DNA of 64,000 nt from Metallosphaera tengchongensis (GTDB taxonomy: Archaea > Thermoproteota > Thermoprotei_A > Sulfolobales > Sulfolobaceae): the NCBI RefSeq assembly GCF_013343295.1, contig NZ_CP049074.1, forward strand, positions 1,035,501-1,099,500, written 5' to 3'. The notes under the pieces were generated by a model. It was not told the DNA's origin. It saw only the letters and a list, made by a program, of their open reading frames with translations, and did no database searches. Made by a program: the position numbers and the translations under genes. Below, piece after piece: positions 17,597 through 27,276 of the stretch (position 1 is the first letter of the stretch; every line of letters begins with the position of its first letter).

Positions 17597-18672
17597 AACT
17601 AGAGAAGGAAGAGATTGTCGCCATAGTTGGTAAAAATGGGTCCGGAAAGACTACCCTTATAAATTCAATATTATGCGAGATGAAAAACGAAATTAACGTA
17701 GATGGGAAGGACTTCTGTAATGAGAGACGTTATGACGAACTCTCGGCAGTATTTCAAGATCCCAGTTCTCAGATATTGGCTGAGACATTAAACGACGAAC
17801 TTAGGATTATTTCCCTTTACCATCAAGTGAACTTCGAGTTGGCAAGGATCTTAATGGGTGATTTTCTATTCCAGAACTTCTTTACCTTGTCAGACGGTTA
17901 TAAGAAGAGGTTTGTTATCTCATCCATACTTTCCTCCCAGCCAAAATACGTCCTATTAGATGAACCTCTTTCCAACTTAGATAGGAACGGATCTAAACTT
18001 GTCTTAGAAATCTTACCCAAGGGCAGTTTAATAGCTGAGCACAGAACGAGGGAGATTTCGGGGTTAGTAGACAGAGTCTATCTCTTAAAAGAAACTGGTA
18101 TGAGAGAGATCGAAAAAGAAAAGTTAAAGGACGAGGAGTTCTTGAGGAAGAATGGTCTTAGGGGGTTTACCCTTGACAATGTAGATAATGGCTTACTGGG
18201 AGAGAAGATATTGGATTTTGATTACAAGGATTTGAGAATAGAGGTTAGGGAGAGTGAAATTGTTTGCCTATTAGGTCCAAACGGTTCAGGGAAAACTACG
18301 CTCCTTAAGAAGCTCTCTAAAAAGATTTACTCAGTTTTTCAAAACCCAGATCTTCAGTTCTTTCAGGAAAGTGTCGAGAAAGAAGTGGGTAACACTGAGG
18401 CCCTTCGTCTATTCGGTTTATGGGATATAAGGGACAAGAGTCCATTTGTCCTAAGTACTGGTCAGAAAATGAGAACCTTAATCGCGGCAGCCTACGCCTC
18501 AGGATCCAAGGTTATTGGTTTAGACGAACCTACCGTAGCCATGGATGGAGACGGTTTAATTGCATTTAGAAAAATGTTAAAATTACTGAAAGAGGAGGGA
18601 AGGGGCGTTATTATTGCTACTCACGATGAGGATATCGTAAACTTATGTGATACCAAGATTAGATTGGGGTGA
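17557..18672 (+). CDS. ECF transporter double ATPase (two ABC domains in one chain)
   Basis: Two ABC ATPase domains are fused in 371 residues. Domain 1 has Walker A GKNGSGKT, Q loop VFQDPSS, signature LSDGYKKR, Walker B YVLLDEP and switch His in AEHRT. Domain 2 has GPNGSGKT, VFQNPDLQ, LSTGQKMR, VIGLDEP and ATHDED. Both signatures deviate from LSGGQ. Domain 2 has only about 13 residues between Walker A and the Q loop, so its usual beta subdomain is almost gone. It starts with TTG inside the EcfT gene. Confidence 0.85.
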   Translation: MLTISHPYIPGKLELEKEEIVAIVGKNGSGKTTLINSILCEMKNEINVDGKDFCNERRYDELSAVFQDPSSQILAETLNDELRIISLYHQVNFELARILMGDFLFQNFFTLSDGYKKRFVISSILSSQPKYVLLDEPLSNLDRNGSKLVLEILPKGSLIAEHRTREISGLVDRVYLLKETGMREIEKEKLKDEEFLRKNGLRGFTLDNVDNGLLGEKILDFDYKDLRIEVRESEIVCLLGPNGSGKTTLLKKLSKKIYSVFQNPDLQFFQESVEKEVGNTEALRLFGLWDIRDKSPFVLSTGQKMRTLIAAAYASGSKVIGLDEPTVAMDGDGLIAFRKMLKLLKEEGRGVIIATHDEDIVNLCDTKIRLG

Positions 18673-18804
18673 TTTTTATTCCTTACAAACTAAAGAAATT
18701 TAATATAAAATAAACTTCAAGCTCGCCCTGCAAATTTATACCCAGAAGAAGCAAGATCTAATGAAGACTTTTTTCTTGATTGCGATAAAACTTTTGGAAA
18801 AGCC

Positions 18805-19416
18805 ATGCTAAACTTGCTAACGGTTTTCAATTTCTTGGGAATAATGGCCTTCTCCATATCTGGATCTCTTAAGGCCTTTGAGAAGAAGCTAGATTTGCTC
18901 GGGGTCTTCGTCCTAGGGTTTTCTACTGCTCTCGCAGGTGGTATAATGAGAGACGTTCTCCTGGGAGTTTACCCACCAACAAATATTAGCAATGTATATT
19001 ACCCCATATTCGCTCTTCTAGGCTCAGCAATAACGATCGTTTTTTATAGTTATATTAGAAATTTCAATAACGCTCTGTTGATCGCAGACGCAATTGGGCT
19101 CGGGACTTTTACTGCAACAGGAGCTGAGATAGGATTAGATCACAGATTGAACATAGTAGGAGTAGCGCTAGTAGCTTCCATAACTGCAGTTGGAGGAGGA
19201 GCTGTTAGAGACCTTCTTTCCAACGAAATACCAATAGTATTAAGAAGAGACTTTTACGCAACACCTACCATAATTGGCGGTTTAATTTTTCCTCCGTTGG
19301 TTTCCTTATTGGGTATAGGTCCTTCCACTTTATCAGTGTTCATTTTAGTCACAACTCTCAGGCTAATAGCTCTGTTTAAAAAATGGGAGTTACCAAAGGT
19401 AGGATATAGACATTAA
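18805..19416 (+). CDS. TRIC-type cation channel / UPF0126 membrane protein
   Basis: The protein has 203 residues in seven hydrophobic segments, made of two three-helix repeats plus one. Each repeat carries the kinked glycine motif followed by an Arg-Asp pair: ALAGGIMRDVLLG (about residues 43-55) and AVGGGAVRDLLSN (about 128-140). This is the prokaryotic TRIC family, for which a Sulfolobus member has been studied as a K+ channel. It stands alone, with no operon partner. Confidence 0.87.
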   Translation: MLNLLTVFNFLGIMAFSISGSLKAFEKKLDLLGVFVLGFSTALAGGIMRDVLLGVYPPTNISNVYYPIFALLGSAITIVFYSYIRNFNNALLIADAIGLGTFTATGAEIGLDHRLNIVGVALVASITAVGGGAVRDLLSNEIPIVLRRDFYATPTIIGGLIFPPLVSLLGIGPSTLSVFILVTTLRLIALFKKWELPKVGYRH

Positions 19417-19565
19417 CTAAAAGACACGCGTTATGAAAGTCATTAGTAATAACCTCAACTTCTTCATGCTATCCTTTCAATTTCTTATCAAAAATTAGCT
19501 ATTTCTCTAATTATGATTTACAATCTACAAAAACCTTATTCGATATAGTTCCCTTAGATCGGTAA

Positions 19566-19958
<393 letters not shown>

Positions 19959-20100
19959 CAATTTTTAATTAGTGTTTTCTACAGCTGTTGAAATATCTTG
20001 AAGACAGTTTCTATGAGGTATTTCCTCTTTAGTTTTCCATGTGTATATACAGAAGTGTTATCGCATTTCACTTTTAAGCTATTTAGATAAGATGTATTCT

Positions 20101-20346
20101 ATGAGGGAACTTCTTGGAGACTATGAGCCGCGTGGGAGGCTACTTCAGGGCATAGGCAAGTTCGTTTTGTTTGGTTTAGATGACCCATTCCATTTAACAA
20201 CGGTAACAGGACTTGCGATATATGGAGTAGGTAAGGTGATGGAAAGCCGAAGTAATTATGGAATCAGAAGAGCAAAAGTGGATATTGCTATAACCACACA
20301 AGACTTCAGAAATCTAGTAGATGAGTTAAGATCCCTAAGATTTTAA
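20101..20346 (+). CDS. Hypothetical protein, 81 residues
   Basis: I do not recognise this protein. The frame is open from 20041, but a TATA-like CTTTTAAG at 20071-20078 lies 26 nt before ATG 20101, consistent with a leaderless start there. The product has a glycine-containing hydrophobic middle (TTVTGLAIYGVGKV) between charged ends and a mixed C-terminal helix (FRNLVDELRSLRF). It stands alone between the ferredoxin and a glycosyltransferase. Confidence 0.5.
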   Translation: MRELLGDYEPRGRLLQGIGKFVLFGLDDPFHLTTVTGLAIYGVGKVMESRSNYGIRRAKVDIAITTQDFRNLVDELRSLRF

Positions 20347-20631
20347 TATTCTTTATTTTGTCTGTAGTTAGACATTTTATGTTTTGAGCCTGATCATATC
20401 CTTCTCCTTTAATGCGAGAGTATATTAAAAATATTCTACGATTTTTATAATATTTAAATGAACTGAGTCTAGAGCCAGAGTCCTTAAGCGTAAATAGTAG
20501 TCAGAAACAGCTTAAAGCTTACTTTCCCTATCGAAGAGATCATATTATAATTTTTTACTTAAATTAACAAGATTTAAATCATGGCGGTTTATGAAAACAT
20601 ATAAAGATTGTTGAAGCAAGAAAGTACATCA

Positions 20632-21831
20632 ATGTTTGACAATATTCTCATTGGACTCAGCATCGTAGTTTCTGTCTGGAGTATCTACAATTCCATATTC
20701 GCCATTGTGGGATTAACGTGGAATACCACGGTAGGAAAGGCAGCTTCAGGACCGTCGTTTTCCTTACTGGTTCCCTCAAAAAACGAGGAGAAAGTATTGG
20801 GAAGACTTCTGGAAAGACTAGTGAATCAGGAGTATGATAGATCGAAGTATGAAATAATAGTTATTGAAGACGGATCTACTGACAATACCTTGGGAGTTTG
20901 CAACAGGTATGCAGAAATGTACAGTCTCATAAGGTGTATTCACCTTGACGCCTCACCAACTATAAACGGGAAAAGTAGGGCCCTAAACTACGGTCTTAAA
21001 ATGTCAAAGGGCGAAATAGTGGGAGTATTCGATGCGGATACTGTCCCCAGGCTGGACATTCTGTCATACGTTTCGCAAAAGTTTATCTCTGAACCAGAGT
21101 TAGGTGGAGTTCAGGGTAGACTTATTCCCATTAATGTTAGGGAGAGCATAGTAGCACGCCTAGCCTCTCTTGAGGAACTCTTTAGTGAATATACTATTAC
21201 TGGGAGAGCTAGGTTGGGACTTTTCGTTCCTCTGGAAGGAACTTGTAGCTTTGTTCGAAAAGACCTCCTAGAGAAGGTAGGAGGATGGAATGAAAATGTA
21301 CTTACCGAGGACATTGACCTGAGTTTGAGGTTAACAAGTATGAATTATCGCATATCTTATTCTCCTTATGTAATAGCGTGGAGAGAAGTACCAACTACAT
21401 TTTCTAGTCTAATAAAACAAAGGCTAAGATGGTACAGAGGAAATTTTGAAGTAAGCCTAAAATTATCCAGTATAAGATTCAGTTGGAAGTTGATAGATGC
21501 GGTGATGTTGGTCGGGACACCGATATTTATGGTACTAAGCTTGGCTAACTACTCTCTTGTGTTCATCTATTCTTCCGAGCCCAATCTATTCCTCATTACG
21601 TTTATTTCTATCGCTTCTTCGCTTTCTTTCTTCTTGATTTTGATCATATCTAGAAAACATATGATAGAAACCGCTTACATTTTCCTCTCAGCTATATACT
21701 TGAATTTCACGGTTGCCTTACATCTCGCTTCAATAGTTTTAGAGCTTGCGGGAGCCCCTCGTACATGGTATAAAACTGAAAGGTCTGGCAAGCTTCACAT
21801 AGGCAATTCCCAAAACGTAGATTTATCTTAA
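20632..21831 (+). CDS. Membrane glycosyltransferase, family 2
   Basis: A processive-type GT2 enzyme. After an N-terminal membrane segment (first 25 residues) come the nucleotide-sugar motifs IEDGSTDNT and FDADT, the acceptor motif TEDIDLSLR and Q-x-x-R-W as QRLRW. Three C-terminal membrane segments follow. The layout fits enzymes that make cell-surface polysaccharide or lipid-linked sugars. TTG codons at 20608 and 20611 are open upstream, but a TATA word at about 20597 favours ATG 20632. Confidence 0.83.
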   Translation: MFDNILIGLSIVVSVWSIYNSIFAIVGLTWNTTVGKAASGPSFSLLVPSKNEEKVLGRLLERLVNQEYDRSKYEIIVIEDGSTDNTLGVCNRYAEMYSLIRCIHLDASPTINGKSRALNYGLKMSKGEIVGVFDADTVPRLDILSYVSQKFISEPELGGVQGRLIPINVRESIVARLASLEELFSEYTITGRARLGLFVPLEGTCSFVRKDLLEKVGGWNENVLTEDIDLSLRLTSMNYRISYSPYVIAWREVPTTFSSLIKQRLRWYRGNFEVSLKLSSIRFSWKLIDAVMLVGTPIFMVLSLANYSLVFIYSSEPNLFLITFISIASSLSFFLILIISRKHMIETAYIFLSAIYLNFTVALHLASIVLELAGAPRTWYKTERSGKLHIGNSQNVDLS

Positions 21832-21855
21832 TCTATTACTAAATGCTTGTTGAAA

Positions 21856-23067
21856 ATGAGAGTCAGACCAGTCGCGCTTACTATTGCTGGAAGCGACTCT
21901 GGAGGGGGTGCCGGAGTTCAGGCTGACCTTAAGACATTCACTTCACTGGGAGTATTCGGAGTTTCAGTAATTACAGGAATAACTTCTCAAAATACGAAAA
22001 GAGTCGGAAAGATCTTGGAAATGCCTCCTGATATGATAGAATCGCAGTTTGACCTCATAATGGAAGATTTTCCTGTAAAATACGGAAAGACGGGGATGCT
22101 GTCCTCCACCAAGGTTGTGGATTGCGTGGAAAGGAAGATCTCTCAATACAAATTGGATTTGGTACTAGATCCAGTTATGATATCAAAAAGCGGTTATCCT
22201 TTAATTTCTGAAGATACTGTCAGAAATTTGAGCAGATTAATTAAGAAGTCCATACTTATTACTCCAAACAAGTTTGAAGCAGAGAGGCTTACGGGATTCA
22301 CCATTAGAACAACTGAAGATCTTAGGAAAGTCGCTCATCACATCTACAAGAACTTGGGAATAAATGTTGTAGTGAAGGGAGGAAAGTTTCTTAATGGGCA
22401 TGATTTTGCCATAATTAACGGTGACGAACTTGAGCTCTCTGGGGAGGGAATTAACACTAATAATTTGCATGGTAGCGGAGATGTCTTTTCGGCCGCCATA
22501 ACTGGTTACTTAAGTATGGGGCACAACGTAAAAGACGCAATTACTAAAGCTAAGTCATTCGTGACTGAGTCTATCAAATATTCCCTTTCTTTGGGGGGAG
22601 GCTCTGGACCAGTAGATCCTTTTGCTCCAGTAGAACGAGTAATAGAAATAAATCAGGCTAGAGAATCTTTGGAAAAATTAGTCGAGTATATTGAAAAGAA
22701 TAAAGATAAAATTAAAAAAATCCTATCTAACGATGATAAGATCAACGTAGGCTATCTCACCGAATACGGTGATTATGCTACGTTAGCTGGAGGAATCATA
22801 AAATACATAGAATGGATTAAGGTTGATGGGCCAATTGTAGTGAATTGGTATACAAATACAATTTTCAAAGCACTGAAACTAGCAAACAAGAAGATAGGTA
22901 TATCGATTTCTATAGGAGATGAGTTATTAAAAGTATTAGAGAAGAAAAAATTAAAAATATCAGAAAGTGGAATCTATGGTGACGTAATTCTCGTAGACGG
23001 TGTAGCAGTTCTGGTAGCTGATACCTTGAACGAACTTGAGGAAAAGATAGGAGATGTTCTATCATGA
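21856..23067 (+). CDS. thiDN: HMP/HMP-P kinase fused to ThiN thiamine-phosphate synthase
   Basis: Residues 1-260 are ThiD, which phosphorylates hydroxymethylpyrimidine twice; GSDSGGGAGVQADLKT and the anion hole HGSGDVFSAA are clear. Residues about 265-403 are ThiN, the archaeal thiamine-phosphate synthase that replaces ThiE, here with GDYATLAGG and a closing alpha/beta pattern. The fusion would perform two consecutive steps of thiamine synthesis. ATG 21856 is preferred to TTG 21847. The stop overlaps the next gene's ATG. Confidence 0.9.
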   Translation: MRVRPVALTIAGSDSGGGAGVQADLKTFTSLGVFGVSVITGITSQNTKRVGKILEMPPDMIESQFDLIMEDFPVKYGKTGMLSSTKVVDCVERKISQYKLDLVLDPVMISKSGYPLISEDTVRNLSRLIKKSILITPNKFEAERLTGFTIRTTEDLRKVAHHIYKNLGINVVVKGGKFLNGHDFAIINGDELELSGEGINTNNLHGSGDVFSAAITGYLSMGHNVKDAITKAKSFVTESIKYSLSLGGGSGPVDPFAPVERVIEINQARESLEKLVEYIEKNKDKIKKILSNDDKINVGYLTEYGDYATLAGGIIKYIEWIKVDGPIVVNWYTNTIFKALKLANKKIGISISIGDELLKVLEKKKLKISESGIYGDVILVDGVAVLVADTLNELEEKIGDVLS

Positions 23068-23930
23068 TTACTGTAGTAGGTAGCTATAATACAGATACGA
23101 TCTTGAAGTTAGAGCGTTTTCCTGTCCCTGGGGAAACGGTTTTCGTTCAAGGAAAACTCATTAGTCATGGGGGAAAGGGGTCCAATCAGGCAGTTTCAGC
23201 AGCTCGCTTGGGAGCCAACGTATCTCTGGTTGCTGCAGTTGGTAATGATGAAAGGGGAACCATTGCGTTAAAATTTCTTCAGCAGGAAAAAGTGGATACC
23301 TCATGCGTAAAGGTAAAGGAAGCCCAAACCGGGTCGGCGTATATATTACTTAACGGTCAGGGTGAGACAATGATAATAGTGGATAGGGGAGCCAACTACG
23401 AGCTTGTTGCAGAGGATCTGTACCAATGCTTAAGGGGGGACGTGTTGCTAACTCAACTGGAAATAAGGGAGGAGGTAGTCAGGTTCGCCTTGAAGGAGTT
23501 TAATGGCTTGAGGATACTGAATCCGGCCCCCGCTGAATTGCGATCTTTGGACATTTTGGAAAATGTAGATATTCTTACTCCTAATGAGATAGAATTCAAA
23601 GAAATAAGTAACTCTGACGATATGCTTTATGGCGCTGAAGTACTCCTGAAGAGGGTCAAAAAGGCTATAGTGGTCACATTGGGAGAGAACGGTTCGGTGA
23701 TATTTACTAAGCATAAGTCAGTTAGAATACCTACAATTAAGGTGAGGGCAGTGGATACAACTGGAGCAGGGGACGTCTTTAACGCCGCCCTAGCCCTGTT
23801 CCTTGAGAGGGGGTACGACCTGGAGCAAGCAGCGGAGAACGCAAACATAATAGCTTCAATATCTGTAACATCGTATGGGGCACTTGGACCAAAGTGGGAA
23901 GAGGTCAAGGAACTCCTCCAGGAAAAGTAA
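23064..23930 (+). CDS. PfkB-family carbohydrate kinase (ribokinase-like)
   Basis: The two PfkB signatures are present: GGKGSNQAVSAARLGA near residue 36 and DTTGAGDVFNAALALFLERG near residue 229, with the catalytic Asp in GAGD. Length 288 residues. The substrate may be ribose, but PfkB kinases vary and the call stays general. It overlaps thiDN by 4 nt, so it may act on a nucleoside or sugar near the thiamine pathway. Confidence 0.82.
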   Translation: MITVVGSYNTDTILKLERFPVPGETVFVQGKLISHGGKGSNQAVSAARLGANVSLVAAVGNDERGTIALKFLQQEKVDTSCVKVKEAQTGSAYILLNGQGETMIIVDRGANYELVAEDLYQCLRGDVLLTQLEIREEVVRFALKEFNGLRILNPAPAELRSLDILENVDILTPNEIEFKEISNSDDMLYGAEVLLKRVKKAIVVTLGENGSVIFTKHKSVRIPTIKVRAVDTTGAGDVFNAALALFLERGYDLEQAAENANIIASISVTSYGALGPKWEEVKELLQEK

Positions 23931-23984
23931 GGAGACTTGTCCTGGACTTTGTGACCTAGAGGATGTTGAGGAGAGGAATTTTAA

Positions 23985-24671
23985 ATGAAGGTAACCTTTC
24001 TCGGTACAGGTTCTGGGAGTACCAAAGGGTCAGCTAGGTTTAAATCTGGTATCTTGATTGAAAGTAAGGGTGCTAAAGTAGTGCTTGACTTTGGTTCCGG
24101 AATACATATGAGACTAGAGGATCTGGGCGTAATACCAGACGCCGTATTCGTCACCCACCTGCACATAGATCACTTTTCTGGAATCTTCGACCATTTGGTT
24201 AGAAGGAAAATCGATAACATCTCACCCCTTAGAGTTTTTACGTTAAAAGAATTCGGCAGAATCCTAGAAGCTGTTAAGAACAGTAATGATATTGATGCTA
24301 TTGTGCATGAAAGCAGGTTCCCTAACGCTACCATAGAAGATCTCGAAATTTACTCGATAGAGGCTTGTCATAAAATCCCTGCAGTCTCTTACGTAGTTAC
24401 CGACGGACGCAAAAGTGTTATTTACACCGGGGATACTGCAGAGCCTTGCGAGCCTATCCTCAATGAAATACCCAGAGCAGACTTGGTGATTCATGAGGCT
24501 AGCTGTCTAGATGATTGCAAGGCGTGGGGTCACACTTCCATTAAAGAAGCATTGAGATACGTTGAAAAACCTGTGCTTACCCATATTCCATCACAAATAG
24601 AAAAAGGAGTCCAAAACCTTGTTGGAGATAAAGCTATAATTGCTAGAGATGGAATGAGCATAGATGTGTAG
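23985..24671 (+). CDS. Metallo-beta-lactamase fold hydrolase, RNase Z-like size
   Basis: The metal motif THLHIDH (about residues 57-63) and later D in YTGDTA and H in GHTS define an MBL-fold hydrolase of 228 residues. The N-terminal MKVTFLGTGSGS is shared with RNase Z-like and phosphodiesterase-like members. It lacks the RNase Z exosite arm, so a tRNA role is unlikely. SD GAGGAGAGG lies 8 nt upstream. Confidence 0.8.
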   Translation: MKVTFLGTGSGSTKGSARFKSGILIESKGAKVVLDFGSGIHMRLEDLGVIPDAVFVTHLHIDHFSGIFDHLVRRKIDNISPLRVFTLKEFGRILEAVKNSNDIDAIVHESRFPNATIEDLEIYSIEACHKIPAVSYVVTDGRKSVIYTGDTAEPCEPILNEIPRADLVIHEASCLDDCKAWGHTSIKEALRYVEKPVLTHIPSQIEKGVQNLVGDKAIIARDGMSIDV

Positions 24672-25380
24672 GTTTGTAGCTTTCTCGGAAAGTGGGGCTA
24701 TAAAACCTGAAATTATTAATGCAATGATTAAGAGCGCTTGGAAGGATATTTACTCTAGCTCCGGGCATCACGACGACGGGTGGGGATTCGTTATCTACGC
24801 ATATAATAACGGATGGAATAGAATTTTTTACAACTCCTCAAAACCTATCTTTCAGGACGATAACGTAGCCATGCTGTATTCTATCAGGGGAGAAAAATTA
24901 ACAGGAATTATCCATGTGAGAAAGGCCTCTAAGAAATTCCTGTCTGGAGTATCGCACTCCCATCCATATCACATTAGAGCTGGACCTAATGATCTTTTTT
25001 ACGCTCACAACGGCTCAGTATCCAGAAGAGAATTCTCAAATCCAAACCTGCCCTATACCGACAGTTTCATGATACTTAAGACAATAGTTGAGGGGGTGGA
25101 GTCTGGAAAAGGCGTCATTGACTCCCTTAACGAAACCATGATAAAAATAAAGGACTACAGCTCAAGTCTCAATTCTGCACTTCTAGTTTTCAATGAAGCG
25201 GAGGGTCCTAGGTTATTTGTATATTATTATTATAATAAAAGTAATATTAGAGAGAAAGAGGATTACTACAAAATGTATAGGCACAAGTCTTATGCGTTCT
25301 CCTCTACTGTTAATTATTATCTAGGAAGTATTGGACATGAAATGAAGTACGATAAGATAGAGGAATTGACTGCAACTTAA
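24664..25380 (+). CDS. Class II glutamine amidotransferase
   Basis: An N-terminal nucleophile hydrolase with Cys2 exposed after Met removal (MCRFVAFS). The family residues DDGWGF, IIHVRKAS and HNGSVS are present in order. At 238 residues it is a stand-alone glutaminase-like domain of the YafJ kind; its acceptor is unknown. It overlaps the end of the MBL gene by 8 nt, so the two are co-translated. Confidence 0.82.
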   Translation: MCRFVAFSESGAIKPEIINAMIKSAWKDIYSSSGHHDDGWGFVIYAYNNGWNRIFYNSSKPIFQDDNVAMLYSIRGEKLTGIIHVRKASKKFLSGVSHSHPYHIRAGPNDLFYAHNGSVSRREFSNPNLPYTDSFMILKTIVEGVESGKGVIDSLNETMIKIKDYSSSLNSALLVFNEAEGPRLFVYYYYNKSNIREKEDYYKMYRHKSYAFSSTVNYYLGSIGHEMKYDKIEELTAT

Positions 25381-25583
25381 GTTTGTCTCTGCCTAGGAGA
25401 AATTTAGAGCCGTTACAGTTACTGGAATTAATTATATCCATCGAATACTTAAGTTATAAGGCTCAAAATCTTCTAACTAGGTGGAAGCCTTAAACCTACA
25501 GCTTTCATAGGGATGAAAGAAGGCATATTGCTAAGATGACTTTAAATATCAACATCTCTTTTACAGATAATTAGCTTTACCAT

Positions 25584-25673
25584 GGGCTCGTAGCTTAGCC
25601 AGGTAGAGCGACGGGCTCTTAACCACGGAGAGGCACCCGTAGGTCCCGGGTCCGAATCCCGGCGAGCCCGCCA
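25584..25673 (+). tRNA. tRNA-Lys (CTT) with 13-nt intron, CCA encoded
   Basis: Acceptor GGGCTCG/CGAGCCC, anticodon stem ACGGG/CCCGT and T arm CCGGG-TCCGAAT-CCCGG. The loop reads C-T-CTT-A with anticodon CTT. An intron of 13 nt (25622-25634) follows position 37, the canonical archaeal site. The 3' CCA is encoded at 25671-25673. A TATA-like TTTAAATA lies near 25544. Confidence 0.93.
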
Positions 25674-25715
25674 CATACAATTATTCAGATTTATGGCCAT
25701 GGAGAACTCTCTTTA

Positions 25716-25937
25716 CTACCTCTTTTCAGAATAGGTTGCCATCACTATTCCTGTATATGCAATGTAACCGAATACTATTAAGATAACAAGGAAGTTAATA
25801 ATATGTAAAATCAGCGATGGAATCCTAAGGTTAAGGTAAGGTACTTTATAATTAAAAAACAGTGCATCAAATGAGATTACAATAATTAAAATAGAGATTA
25901 CAAACATTAAGGTTCCTATTAATTTAACTCTTAGCAT
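25716..25937 (-). CDS. Small two-helix membrane protein
   Basis: The 73-residue product has two hydrophobic segments (about residues 5-27 and 40-66) and a short polar end. I do not recognise a family. The ATG overlaps the stop of the upstream epimerase gene by 14 nt, so it is probably co-translated with it and could serve the same surface-sugar pathway. Confidence 0.6.
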   Translation of the reverse strand: MLRVKLIGTLMFVISILIIVISFDALFFNYKVPYLNLRIPSLILHIINFLVILIVFGYIAYTGIVMATYSEKR

Positions 25938-26844
25938 AATTTAACAACCTTAATGCGTCCTCTGTAGCTCTTAGTACAACTTCCTTTGACGACAACTTGG
26001 GTTTCCAACCCAACGCCTTTATTTTCGAAATATCCAGCAGCATAAATCTTACATCCCCTTTCCAACCCCTACCATCTCCAGAGTCTAGATACCTATGAAC
26101 CGGTCTTAGATTCATTTTATCTTCCACTATCTGCGCGATCTCCTCTACAGTTATCCAGTCCTCATTCCCCACATTATAAAAGTTGTATTTGTCTATAGAC
26201 TTATTTTGTAGTAAGAGAATCGCGTCAATTAAATCTTCCACGTATAGGTAGCTCTTCCTTTGCTTTCCATTTCCTAAAATTTCCAATTCGTTTGGGTTTC
26301 TCAGGAGCTTTTTAATAAAATCTATTACCACACCGTGAGATACTCGACCCCCTGTAATATTCGCTAACCTAAGAGATACCGCTTTCAAACCGTAATTATC
26401 AGAATAGAACTTTACCATCTGTTCTCCCATAAGTTTAAATAGACCGTAATTGGAAATCGGTCTGGTCTCGACGTCTTCTGAAGTAGGGACAGGTGCCTCA
26501 CCGTAGACGGTAGAAGAAGAAAAGAAAATGAAAAATTTACAATCTGAGACTCTCGCCATTTCCAAAGCGTTGAGGCTGACCTTGACGTCCCGTTCAAAGT
26601 GATCCTCAATATTTTCCATGGACGTTCTCACGTCAGGGTTCGCAGCTAAATGAAAAACTGTGTCACACTCCTCTACCTTGGGGAAGGTAACTCTTAAATC
26701 GGTACGGAAAAACCTAGACTTAGGATTGATATAGTTTCCAAAGGACAGGTCGTCTATGGATATGACCTCCTTTCCTAGATCTAGTAATTTGTCGACTAGG
26801 TGCCCACCTATGTAACCAGCTCCTCCTGTAACTACTTGTGACAT
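25924..26844 (-). CDS. NAD-dependent sugar-nucleotide epimerase/dehydratase (GalE-like)
   Basis: Extended short-chain dehydrogenase of 306 residues. The NAD motif GGAGYIGGH is at residues 7-15, FHLAANPDV follows, and the catalytic triad is Ser in FFSSSTVYG with Tyr/Lys in NYGLFK. Members act on UDP-glucose and similar; the exact sugar is open. A TATA-like word lies about 28 nt before the ATG, so it is probably leaderless. Confidence 0.85.
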   Translation of the reverse strand: MSQVVTGGAGYIGGHLVDKLLDLGKEVISIDDLSFGNYINPKSRFFRTDLRVTFPKVEECDTVFHLAANPDVRTSMENIEDHFERDVKVSLNALEMARVSDCKFFIFFSSSTVYGEAPVPTSEDVETRPISNYGLFKLMGEQMVKFYSDNYGLKAVSLRLANITGGRVSHGVVIDFIKKLLRNPNELEILGNGKQRKSYLYVEDLIDAILLLQNKSIDKYNFYNVGNEDWITVEEIAQIVEDKMNLRPVHRYLDSGDGRGWKGDVRFMLLDISKIKALGWKPKLSSKEVVLRATEDALRLLNYAKS

Positions 26845-27276
26845 TGACTCACAAAGTGCAAGTTTCCGCTTTAACTTTATGGGAAGACTTTAGGGAAGTT
26901 GTAGTATGTCTTCATTAACTATGAAAAATGGCGCTAATAATCCTATGAAGCCCCCAAACCTCTTCTTTTAGTTAGGTTTTATCTTAAAGCCTAGGGATTG
27001 GGACTTGGTTTGTAATGGTCCCTATCCTTAACTGTGTTAACTCGCTCATGTTCTTCACTTAAACTTTTATTTCGGGTACTTTTATAAACCTAGTTAAATT
27101 TAAATTATATATTATATGAAAATTTTATCTTCTTCCCAAAAGGGTAAGGTTAACTTCATTTCGGTATGCGTTAGAGACCTGAAAGCGTTGAAATAAACTG
27201 GACAAATGAACCCACGAACAATAAGAAGTATTAGATTTAATAGACTCCTCTTTGTTGGTAATAAAGAGGAAAAATT
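26845..27276. other. Intergenic region with AT-rich patch and 5' hairpin
   Basis: This 432-bp region separates the divergent epimerase and zinc-ribbon genes. A long AT-rich patch (about 27095-27130) may be a promoter region. An inverted repeat sits immediately before the zinc-ribbon gene. A minus-strand open frame crosses the region into the zinc-ribbon gene, but I judge it a shadow. Confidence 0.5.
27247..27269 (+). promoter_or_regulatory. Hairpin overlapping the Shine-Dalgarno of the zinc-ribbon/aEF-1beta unit
   Basis: CCTCTTT (27247-27253) pairs perfectly with AAAGAGG (27263-27269) over a 9-nt loop. The GAGG at the end of the second arm is the likely Shine-Dalgarno, 7 nt before ATG 27277, so folding would hide it. 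A TATA-like AGATTTAATAG at about 27232-27242 might start transcription too late to include the first arm. Confidence 0.35.

Noticed and set aside
17009-18672. A cobalt/nickel (Cbi) transporter
   Set aside because: No CbiM or CbiN-like protein is present; the first gene is a short S component without the N-terminal metal-binding His of CbiM.
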